DNA of 64,000 bases from Micractinium sp. NFX-FRZ (taxonomy: Eukaryota; Chlorophyta; Trebouxiophyceae; Chlorellales; Chlorellaceae): the NCBI GenBank assembly GCA_029339195.1, contig JAPTJF010000265.1, forward strand, positions 22,092 through 86,091, written 5' to 3'. A program made the position numbers and the translations under genes. The notes under the pieces were generated by a model. That model saw only the letters and a program-made list of their open reading frames with translations. It was not told where the DNA came from and did no database searches. Positions 38,734 to 48,967 of the stretch are shown here, piece by piece; within the stretch, counting starts at the first letter, position 1; each line of letters starts with the position of its first letter.

Positions 38734-41641
38734 TTATGCCGGCGCCGGCACCGCCTGCCCAGCCTTGGCTGACCGCAAGAAGTTCTGCAGCGATTGCAGG
38801 CGGGAGTCAATGTCTGCTATCTCCGCGCTGGCGTCGTTGTAGTGGTCCCCTGTCAGGGGCACCCGCGCCCGCCGCTGCTCTGCCACTGCCGCTGCCGCCT
38901 GCTGCTGCTGCTGCTGCTGCGCGTGCTGCTGCGGTGCTGACCCTGGCAGCACGTTCGGAGAACCATACGCCCCCCTGCTGCTGGGTGCGCCGCCTGGCTG
39001 CTTGTGCGCATACTGCTGCAGCCGCTCCCGCACCTCGAGCAGTGCCCGGCCTGGCGATGCTGAGCGCTGGTCAATGGGCGGGAAGGCACGCTGCTGCTGC
39101 CCCATGGCTCGTGGTGTGGTGGTGCTGACTGCAGCCCGCAAGCGCTCCGTGCTCCGCACAGCAGCCCCCCGCTCCCTGGGATCGCTGCCGGGGAACGGGC
39201 GGCCCCGCTCTGCGCTGCGGTCGCGGGCGGCACGCTGCGCCCGGTCAGCGCTTGGGTCACGGCTGGGCACTCGGCTGCGCTGCGGCGTGGAGTGGCCTGC
39301 AGCGTGACAGCAGTCGCAGGCATGCAACAGAAATATGCTCATCAAGCCAGGTAATGCGTCCTCGCCTTGGCCAAATGCAAGCTGCTCAAAACATGGCCGC
39401 CCTCCAGCGATTCTCTGCAGGTGTATACAACCCCGTCCCTAAGCTGCTCTGCCAACCAACACTCCCAACCAGTCCTGCTTATACTGGTGGTGGTCCCCAG
39501 ACACTCACGTGAGCTGGGCATGGAGGGAGGGCGTGAGCCGTGCAGGCTGCCCCCACGAGAGCCGCCTGGTGAGTGCAGCCGTGCCGAGCGCCGCATGTCA
39601 TCCAGCTTGCGTGCTGCCTCCCGCTCCCGGTCCTTCTTCAGCTTGATATACTCAGTGGGGTCAAACCGGCCGGCAGAGGTAGGGCGGGAGGTGGGGCGCG
39701 AGGTGGGGCGGGACACATCGGCTGAGCGTGACCGCGGTGGTGGGCCTGCAGGAAACCAGGTGTCAGAGGCTCGTCAGCCAGGTTGGTACTACCTGCCTTC
39801 TTTTTGAAATGCCCCATGCACCAATCATATATCATGCCTAGAAGTGGTGGGCCTCTTTCAACTTGCTGACATCCAATCATGCAGTCAAAAAGCTCATCTC
39901 AGCTGCAGCAAGCAGCCCCAGGGTGCCTCCCCGCCCCCTGCATGCTGCTGAGCTGCGCCCTTCCTCACCTGGCAGTGGGGCTCGCCGGATGGGCGCTGGC
40001 GACGCATCGCGGCTGTGGTAGCGGCTCCCAGCCGGCGACATGCCTCGCGACTGAGCCCCGCCGCCGCCCCTGGCACTGCTGCTGCCCCCGTGCACCGGGC
40101 GCCCAGCAGATGCTGGTGGGCGGGCAGCCATGCCACAGCTGCACAAGGAGGGAACAGGAGGTCCAAATGGAAGCAGCTCGCGTCAATCTCCTGGAGGCTT
40201 GAACTTGTGCACACAGGGCAGCCTGCATGCAGCAGCTTGCGACAGACCGCTGAGCCTGGGGGAGAACATGCTATCCTGCACCCAAGCTCCAACCAAGACC
40301 CTACCATCCCTGCCACTCCCACGTCACATCACAGCCCCCCTGACCTCATGTTGGCCACCGTTGCCCGCCGCTGTGCCAGGTCCAGGTCCTGCGTCAGCTC
40401 CCGGCACTTGAGGCGCAGCTCACGGATCTGGTCCTTGGCTGCACCCAGCTCCGCCTCCGCATCCGCCAGCTCCTTGGCCCGCCGCCGCAGCTCCCGGCGG
40501 TGCAGGTTGCGCTCCCCCTCCAACGCAGCCTCAGCCTGTTGCGCCCTCGCCAGCAAGCTGTCGCGCTCCCGCCGCAGAGCCCGTGCATCCCGCACCGTCT
40601 CCTGTGCATCTGCCGCCAGTGCCTGCATGTCTGCCACCAGGCTGCCGCTGCTGGCGCCGCCCCCGCCCCCTGCCTCCAGCGTTGCCAGCTGCGCCCGTAG
40701 AGCAGCGTTCTCGTCTCGCAGCTGCTTCAGCTCGGGGGGAGCAGCGCTGCCGGCGCGGTGCCCCAGCCTGCCGGCGCCAGCGCGCGGCGCGGCTGCCGCC
40801 AGCTGTGTGCGCAGCGCACGGATGGTGGCCTTGAGGCGCCGCGGGTCAGGGTGCTCCTCAAATTGCAGCGGCATGGGATAGTGCACGCGGTCAAACTCGG
40901 CGGCGTAGGTGAGGATGAAGTAGCGCTTGTTGTGGGCTGCTGGCTGGCCGGATGCTGCCGGTGCCGGCGCCTGCTGCTGCTGCTGCTGCTGTGCTGCCCC
41001 ACCGCCGCCCCCGCTGCTGCTGCTGCTGCCACCAGCACGCTTGCTGCGCAGCAGCTCCAGATCGCCATATGTGAGAAGATCGACAAACACGCTGTCAGAC
41101 TCCTGCCGCAGCGCGCTCAGCAGCATTTTCACAAACACAGGGAAGCGCTTGAAGCTGCCCGTCTTGGCGGTGATCTCCTCCACATCTGCGGTGGGCAGGC
41201 GGGTACGGAATGGGGGATGAGGGTCATCACAAACATGTATTTCTGTGTGTTTCCTCAACCCACAACAAAGCATCTGCTTCCACAAAGAAGAGGTGGCCAG
41301 GTGCCCACAGTAGGATGCCTGTATTTGAACGCCCGCCGCTTCCGACTCCTCCCTCACATTTGGCGGCGAATGTGGCGCTCCAGAGCGACGCATCCTCCTT
41401 TTGCTCCACAGACACCTCCAGCGAGTCTCCTCCCACACAGCGTGCGCTGACGATGTAAGGTGTTCCGTCAAAGACCAGCTCCGCCTGCACGTGGAGATTA
41501 ATGTTGCAGCGGCTTCAGAGGGGCAGGGCGGCGGCGGCGGCGGCGGCAGCCTGGCGGCTTTGCCTGCGACCGACTCTCGGGCGGGGCGGGCCGCACCGTG
41601 TGAGATTCCGGGGCGGCTGGGAAGCCGCCCGGAGCCTCCAT
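38734..41641 (-). CDS. CCDC61: CCDC61/VFL3 centriole and basal-body protein
   Basis: Member of the SAS-6/XRCC4-like family. Animal CCDC61 and Chlamydomonas VFL3 act in basal-body anchoring and orientation. Exons 41641-41597, 41484-41358, 41185-40345, 40138-39969, 39745-39509 and 39296-38734 join in frame to 660 aa. The head domain (about 1-190) contains LVFDGTPYIV, EEITAKTGSFKRFPVFVKML, FVDLLTYGDLELLRSKR and YFILTYAAEFDRVHYPMPLQ, all strong family signatures. A Gly/Gln insertion interrupts it. A long coiled coil follows (about 240-340), then a Ser/Arg/Pro tail with the family motif AGRFDPTEYIKLKKDRE. The first exon (15 codons) is inferred from its ATG, donor and phase. Trebouxiophytes are generally described as aflagellate, which makes this gene notable. 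Confidence 0.9.
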
Positions 41642-42288
41642 TGCGTTCCGCCCTCGCGGGGCCAAATTGGCCGGTCAGCGGCGACCTTCGAATGCGGTCA
41701 GCGTAGTGAGACAGGCTGGCTAATGTTTGAGGAGCGATGTTGGGAAACCGGGAAGAGTAAATAGAACGTTGAGAGCGAGAGCCGGCTTTGCAACGTCAGC
41801 ATCCTGGCTGGCGCTCCTCCCGGCGGGCCCCGCACGGCGGCTGGCGGCAGTCTGTGCCCCCACACAACAAGGCGTCCTTGCTGCATGCCGCACCGATATA
41901 ATTAATGTGCAGCACACAATTATGTACTCATGTCGCTGATAAGGCAGATTGGAGAGACTCGTGGGGGAACAGGAGGCGGCATGCCGGCATATGTGTGTGT
42001 GTGTCTGGCCGCCAAGCCCCGGCCTGCTGCTGCTGCCTTGTTAGGTCCGTGCGAAGCAAATGACTCTCTGATGAATGCCTTTCAGTCTCTTTGTTTCTTA
42101 AGAAGAATGTGTGCAGATTCATTTTCTGCACGTGAGACACTTCCATGTGCAGTGTTGCCTCGCTGCTGAAGAGGAGGCAAGGAGCACCTCGGAATGCTGG
42201 CGTGGGTGCTGCCCACTCTTTCCCTAAATTGTTATGCCTACATTTTTACACTGCTTACAGCAGCCAGACAGCAAAAACATATGCACGC
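41642..42288. other. Spacer: CCDC61 upstream region and HDDC2 3' UTR
   Basis: 647 bp between tandem minus-strand genes. It includes a locally AT-rich stretch at about 41890-41930 and a short GT-repeat near 41995-42003. Two minus-strand TGTAA copies lie at its right end. No gene is supported. Confidence 0.45.
42246..42259 (-). promoter_or_regulatory. Two TGTAA polyadenylation signals (HDDC2)
   Basis: Minus-strand TGTAA at 42255-42259 and at 42246-42250, 30-43 bp past the HDDC2 stop. They imply an unusually short 3' UTR unless a further signal is used. Confidence 0.5.
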
Positions 42289-43976
42289 TTACTCCACAGT
42301 CCCATCCGCTGCTGCCGCCCCTGCCGTCTCTTCCGCCGCCGCTTGCCGCTGCTGCTGCTCCTGCCGCCGCCGCAGGATCTCCTCTGCCCACGACCGCCCC
42401 ACCTCTGTGCGCCACTTGCCCGCCGTGGAGTCGAAGAACTCCTGCAGCACCTTGCCCTGAGCGCCCTCGTACTCCATGGCCTGCAGGATCATCTCCAGCT
42501 GCAGGCGGGCAGAGGTGGGTGGGCAGGTTGGACAGGAGGAGGTGGGTTGGTTGGGTGGTGGCAGGTCTTGAGCAGGAAGGACCGGGGGAGCGGTTGCAAT
42601 GAGCAGGGACGGTGTGAGAGGGCCATCACAGGAAGGCCTGCAATGCGTGCCCTGACTGCATCTGCGCCCCATCGAAGCCTGCCCAAGCCCAAGTGCCAGG
42701 CCAGCCTCAGCCACCCAGCAATCAACCTGCCACCCCAGGAAGCACTGCCCCACAGCCGCTCAGCTTTCCACCAAGCCTCTCCACAACCCCAAACGCATGC
42801 CTTGCCTTGTCAAAGTCCTTGACCAGCCGCGCCTCCTCCGTCTGCCCCTGCTCATACTCCCGCCACAGCTGCTCAATCTCCTCCCCTGCACCCAGTGCAG
42901 GTGGGCAGTGGGTGGAAAGGCAGCAAGACGTTGAAGTGCGTGCCACAACAAGGCATGACTGCTACTGCACACCACCATTCTTGCTTGGACAAGACACCAG
43001 GTCTGCCCACTTACACCCACTAATCTTTCCGCCCGTGCACACAAGCTCCACCTACAATGCACACGCGCAGCAGCCTGCCAGCACCCACCTGCCAGGCTTC
43101 CAGTGCCGCCCAGCATCGCCTTGATGCGCTGTACCGCCTCCGCCTCCAGCCTGTACTTCTCCTCATCGCTGACGCCACATGTGGGGGTGATGTCCCCCAC
43201 AATGGCCTCTGCGACGTCGTGCACCAGCGCCAGCTTCATGCACCTGACAATGGGTGGGAGGGGGAGGCGGGCGGGTGGAGGAACAGGACACTGCCAGGGA
43301 GAGCGCAGCGCTGGGGCTGCAACTCCTGCGGTGAAGGCCAGCTACCCACACCAGAGCCTGCTGAGCCAACAACCGGTTGTGCAGAGTTGGCGGCAACGAG
43401 GCATTTGTGTCCCAATCAAGGCTGGTGCGCACACAGTTCTGCTTGACAAGCAGGCCTGCCTACCTACACATAACCTCGCGAGCGGCACGACAGTCCTAGC
43501 TCTGCTAGCCTCCCCCTGCAGTGCCCTCACCTATGGTAATCGTATTGGGTGCCCTGCACCAGCATGGACATGAGCCCCATGCGGTACATGTGGTCCGCAA
43601 TGCTCTCGGGGCCCGCCACCCCGCGCTTCACCCACCCCGTGCGCTTCTGCGTCTGCAGCACAGGCAGGTGCAGGGAGGCGCGGCGGGCTGGAGTGAGGAG
43701 GCCGCTCTTGAGGCGCAGCATCCTATGCACCCTCCTGTCCCCTGCTGCACGCACCTTGAGGTGCTGCAGCAGCGTAAGGAAGTCGATGGCCTGTGTGGGC
43801 GACAGTGGGGCGGCGGCAGCGGCGGCGGTGGCCGCCGCCGCTGTGCTAGCACTTGCTGGACCCTCGCCGCTCATCTCCTCAGCTGCTGGCACGACTGAAT
43901 GCCTCTTCTGACGCTGCTGGAAGGATCGGGGGGCACTGAAAAGGCGCAGGCAGGGAGAATGGAGGGCGCTCAACAT
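42289..43976 (-). CDS. HDDC2: HD-domain 5'-nucleotidase HDDC2 (YfbR-like), probably organelle-targeted
   Basis: Metal-dependent phosphohydrolase that removes phosphate from deoxynucleoside monophosphates. Exons 43976-43755, 43652-43531, 43243-43089, 42885-42806 and 42498-42289 join in frame to 262 aa. Catalytic residues are present: His95 in [11 protein letters not shown], the His-Asp pair at about 122-123 in [14 protein letters not shown], and the later Asp in VKDFDK. QAMEYE and FYDSTAGK-like ([10 protein letters not shown]) motifs follow. The N-terminus [20 protein letters not shown] is Arg/Ser-rich and looks like a mitochondrial or plastid leader, so I preferred this ATG over the inner one at 43874. 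Intron 4 uses GC-AG (AAG|GCAAGG). The gene shares a 196 bp divergent upstream region with the FIRRM-like gene. Confidence 0.9.
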
Positions 43977-44172
43977 GCAGCTTGGGCAGGGTGTTGTTGG
44001 GTGTCGGGCGCTGTAATCCTTATGACCGTTACAGACGATAGGGCCGGGCAACAGCATTTTCCTGCTGTGCTGTGCTGTGCCAAAACTTGAAGGCGCCTGA
44101 CCACCAGGCCTGCCGCGGCGTTCATGCCTGATCGGTGCAACGAGCAGCCTGTAAACACTCGATTCTGCACCC
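43977..44172. promoter_or_regulatory. Short bidirectional promoter between HDDC2 and FIRRM-like gene
   Basis: Only 196 bp separate the two start codons, so both genes almost certainly share promoter elements. No canonical box was recognised. Confidence 0.6.
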
Positions 44173-47100
44173 ATGGTGTCGGCCGAGCCGGGGCAGGCGC
44201 CCTCGCCGGAGCAGGCACCCTCGCTCGCGCTGGGGCGTGCCCTTGAGGTTCTCCACGGCCCTGACGGCCCAGACCAGCTGCAGGACCGCCTTGTCGCCAT
44301 CCAGGAGGTGAGGCGGGGCGCTGGGCGAGGAGGCAGCAGTGGCGGGCGGCGGCGCCAGCTGCGGACAGAGAGTGCAGCTTGCGGCCCTCGAACAGACCCT
44401 TCTGACGTTGTCGCGTTCATGCCATCCCTACATACTCTGCAGGCCTGCACCGGTCTGGTGACACTGGTGGAGCGTGGCGGCCAGCTGCCCACAGACCTGT
44501 TGGAGAATGCACTAGAGGCGGTGTGCCTCGGCCTGGGCAGCGCTCGTGCACAGCTGGAGGCGGCGGCGGGCCAGCTGGCAGCAGTGCGCGCAGCGGCGTG
44601 GTCGCAAGCTGCGCTGGCTGCGGCAGACGCGTGCCTGCACAGCGAGAACTGGCACGCAGCCTGGCACGGCGACGCGGGTGCTGGCGGGAAGGAGGCTTAC
44701 CTGCGCACAGTAACGTTGGTGCGGGACACGCTTCGAGATGAGCTGCTACCTCTGCTGGGTGCTGCAGCGGCGCAGCAGAGTGCTGACACTGGTTTCTGCC
44801 TGGCACCCCAGTTCCAGGCGCTGCTGGCCATGGGTGAGGCGGGTGGGTGCGGGGTGGACATGTGGTGGAGCTGAGTTTAGCGAGGAGCGCCTTGGTGGGT
44901 GCTGAGTTTCAACGCCTACTGGCGTGCAGGATGCCCTGGGCAGCGCAAGTGGTCAAACCCAGCAAGCGAACAACCCAGGCATGCATGCAGCAAGGCCCAT
45001 GCACCCCCTGCCACTGCATGGTCCACAGCCACGCTGACGGTGGCTCCTCCCCTCCTCTGGCAGGCTGCACCGCTGCCGAGGTGGTGGGCATGCGTGACCC
45101 GCGGCACCGCCGCGCTGGCCTGCGCAACTTCTCCGTGCTCAACGTGCTGTGGAACGGCATCCAGCGGCTGTGGGTGGCGGTGCCGGTGGAGGCGCGAGCC
45201 GACATGGAGCGCCAGGGTGGGTGGGTGGGGCAGCAGAGGGCGCTTGATGGGGCAACCCCAGCCCCTGGTGCACGTTTGTGCACAGGGGTTGCGACTGTCG
45301 GTGCTGGGGCAACAGCAAGCATAGCTGGGTTCTTGCTGGCATTGCACCGCCCATACAGCCTGCGGAGCCAAGCACCTCTCCTGCCTCTCACCAGCGCCTG
45401 CACACACCACTCGTCCGCCAGAACCAAGAGGCTGCCCGCCTGCCCGCTCCTCTCCCTTGCAGGCCTGGGGGCGGGCGTTGTGGTGCAGCAGCTGCTGGGG
45501 TTCATCCGCAAAGATGTGCGCGGCTGCCACCAGCTGCTGGACCCTGGCATGGGCAAGCTGCTGCAGTACTGGGTGCAAAAGGCCAAGTTTGTGCTGACCG
45601 ACTACCCGGGTGCTGCGCCTGCCTGCTGGCAGCCGCTGCTGGAGGTGCCAGTGGTGGCATATCGCGAGCTGGCACTGCTGGCAGCTGCAGCAGAGGCGGC
45701 GGTGGCAGGGTCCCAGGAGGGCGGCGGAGCGGGGGCGGGGGCGGCGGCGCTGGCAGAGGCGCTGCAGGGGCAGGTCATCCCAAAAGCGGTGGCCCTGCTG
45801 GCCAGCTGCCTGGGCTGGGCCACGGGCGAGGACCAGCTGAGGGTGAGCTGAGGCATGAGCAGGGCTGGGAGGAGCTTGAGTGCTGCGACTGCTGAGGGTT
45901 GGGCAGGGATGGGACAAGCTCAAGCAGTGCTGCGCCTGCTGAGACTTGGGAGCCAGCTCTTCCCTGCCTCGCCACCCGGTTTCACTGCCCCTCTAGCGCT
46001 TGCTCAGCTCTAACCTTTAAACCGTCCCTCTCGCCCCGCCCTCCCATGCACCACCCCAGGCCATGCTGGATGCGCTGCGCCTGCGCCTCTCCAGCAGCAC
46101 CAGCGGCGACGAGGCGGCGCACGCGCTGCGCGCCGTGCTGCACCTGCTGCAGACGGCGCCCAGCATGCCGCCGCTGGCACGCCTGCACTGCGTGCCGCTG
46201 CTGGGCAGCGTGTTTGAGGCGCTGCAGGGGCCCGCCTTTGCGGCAGCGCTGGGCTCCGCCGAGCTGCGGGATGCGGTGGTGGATGCTGGCCTCACCCTAC
46301 TGGCCGCCTGCTGCCATGCCGCTGCCTCTGCTGCCGGGTGAGCACGCTGGGCGGAATGCAGCCCATGCATGCTTCCCTGCGTGGGGTCACTGAGCGGATG
46401 GTGGATGATGTGCGCGGGATGGCGGATGGTGGATGGTCTCCCTGTGGATGGTGCTCACAGTTCCCTGTCTTTGTGAGCAGGGCCGTGCTTTCCCCTCACA
46501 ACTCTGTGCGCCCGGGCCGGCCTCACCTTGCAGGAACACGGCGCTGCAGCCGTGCGAGCGCCAGCTGGTGGCACAGACCTGGGAGCGTTGCCAGCAGCAG
46601 CTGTTCATGCACGCGCTGCAGCCGCACCCGGTGACGGCGCAGGTGCTGGGCGCGCTGTGGTCCGACCTGGCAGCCTTTGCCAGCGAGGCGCTGCTGCAGG
46701 GCCACGCTACGCTGCTGCATGATCTGCTGCGCCTGGTGGCCGCTGCAGAGGCGGCAGAGGGAGGGTACTCCCCGCCCTCGCCCCTGTACATGCAGCTGCT
46801 GGGCCTGCTGGCCTGCCTGCTGGCTGCTGCCCCAGCGTCCATGGCGGATGCATACTTTGCCAACTTCCTGCAGGTGAGGGGCAGGGGCTCTTATGTGATT
46901 TAAGACTTTGCGCTGGAGTTGTTACCTGCCCCTGCGAGGAGCTGGGCATGCTGCTGCTTGCCAGATGAAGCACTACAGAGCTCACACTACGACACTTTCC
47001 TGTTGCCCCGCCTGCAGCTGCTCCCCTCCGCGCACGACGACGCCTGCCAGCTGGCCTGCCTGGCGGCCGAGCTGCGCCTGGCCACGCTGGTGGACACAGC

Positions 47101-48670
47101 CTGCGGCAGCTCGGGGGCAGCCCAGCAGGTGGCAGGCGTGCTGGGCAGCCTGTTCGGCCTGCTGCTGGAGGCCGCCCCGCCAGTCATCAAGCAGCTGCCG
47201 TCGCGTGGCGCTGCCGAGGCGGCAGGCGGGGAAGCAGAGGGTGCGCAGGCCTACCTGGCGTGGCTGCTGGATGCGCTGCAGTGCGCGGTCGCCTACTTTG
47301 CCAGCACCGGGTCGCAGCAGGTGGGTGCAGTGCTGTGCCAGCGTGCCTCGCTTGCTTGCTTGCTGGCGGGCAGGCTGTCATGTCCAGGTTGCTGCTGCCT
47401 GGCGGCATGCGTGCAGGGCTGCATTCCACCTGGCCAAGCTCCTGCACCCAGTTACCCCTCACTTCCTCTCTTCCGAAATCTCCTCACCCACCAGCCGACC
47501 CCACTCTTGCTGCCTGCAGGCCGCGGGCTGCGAGGCGCTGTCCGCCGTGCCCAACCGCCTGATCATCCTGCTGGCCCGTGCCGCCAGCCGGGGCGTCTTC
47601 TCGTTTGCCGGCCCCGCGCTGGCAGCGCTGCGTGATGTGCTGGCGCTGCAGGTCCCCCTGTCTCCCCAGGACCGCGAGCAGCTGCTGCCTGTGCTGTCTG
47701 CCTGCTTGGATCGTCCGGAGCTGGCCGCAACCGCGGCAGCTCTCACGCCCGCAATGGCGGGCTGCGCGGCGCCCCATGCAGACCTGCTGCACGCGGCGCT
47801 GTCGGCCCGGCCGCCGCTGCTGCAGCACCTGGGGCTGGAGGCATTCCGGCAGGTGGGGTGGGCACTGTGGGGTGCTGTGTGTTGTCAATGCCATCAACAC
47901 AACGGCCTCTAGGTCAGCTACCCTGCGCTCACCGCCCCCACCTACTGCCCCCCTTCCTGTTCCCGCAGTACGCCAAGGTGTGCGCCAAGCCTGCCCTGGC
48001 AGACGCCATCCCACCCAGCGCCCGCAACCCAGGTGTGTGCAAGGGGTGAGGTGGCATTGGGTCCGGCTGGCGTGGGCATTCACTGGCCGTGGGCTGGCTC
48101 GCTCAGCTGCCTGTTTGCCTGCATGCCTGTGCGTTTGCCCTGCTGATTTATGTGAAAACCGGGACCTCACCTGGGCTGGCATCACGTTTCGTCTGGCACC
48201 CTGCAGAGACTGGGTTTGCAAAGGAGGGCTTCGCTGCTTTGCTGGCGCAGTACACGCAGCGCACCGCTGGGGACGATGCCGCACCCGGCGAGCAGCAGGT
48301 TGCTGCCTGGGCAGCGGCCCTGTGGCAGGAGGCGCTGGGTGCTGGGGCCGCTCTGCGGCGGACGACAGAGGCCCTGCGGGCAGCGGCGGCCGCTGCTGGC
48401 GCTGGGGACGAGGATGCAGGCCAGGCTGGGCCCACCAGCCAGCCAGCACAGCAGCAGAAGCCGCCGCCGCAGCAGCAGCAGCAGGCGGGCGACAACACTT
48501 GCGATGATGCGGCGGGTGCTGTGGCAGCGGCAGTGGATGAGGTGGCGCGGGCCATTGGCCAGCTGGAGGCCGCCCTGAGCGGTGCCGCCCCGCTGCACCC
48601 CGCAGCAGCACACTCCCTGCAGCAATGCGCGGGCTGCCTGGCGCAGCTGCTGGGTGGTGCCGCTGTGTGA
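44173..48670 (+). CDS. Large helical protein, FIRRM/FLIP-like (C1orf112 family)
   Basis: Ten exons join in frame to 946 aa: 44173-44307, 44443-44833, 45064-45216, 45463-45842, 46060-46337, 46534-46873, 47018-47320, 47520-47852, 47969-48032 and 48207-48670. The protein is almost entirely Leu/Ala-rich helix, as in an armadillo-like solenoid. The C-terminal stretch [20 protein letters not shown] followed by an ETGF-like segment resembles the human FIRRM end (LLEQHTLEAFTQFAEG). FIRRM/FLIP binds the AAA ATPase FIGNL1 and limits RAD51-dependent recombination. The match is partial, so the family call is an inference. The last 120 residues include Gln/Pro/Ala-rich low complexity. No catalytic motif is seen. 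Confidence 0.55.
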
Positions 48671-48967
48671 CGCCAAAGCAAATGCGCAGCGCATCTCCTT
48701 GCATCATGCCCCACGAAGTGTGGACCCAAGAGCAACACCGCAGCTCCCATGGTGAAGGGGCCTCAAAGCTTCAAAAGTGTGTACCTAGTCGAGATTGTGT
48801 GGGGATGGCACGGTGGGCATTCGGCTGGTAAAATTGCTACCATATCTGGCTGGCCGGGTGTCCCCCAGACCAAGCAGCAGCGCCAGCATGGCGGCGGCGG
48901 CAGCTGCCTGACCTTGCCAACCACTCGAATTTTTCGGTCGAGCATCCCTCACTTCGGTCACTCCACC
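48671..48967. other. Spacer between FIRRM-like and desaturase genes
   Basis: 297 bp between tandem genes holding the first gene's 3' UTR and the desaturase promoter. No TGTAA or other element is evident. Confidence 0.4.
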
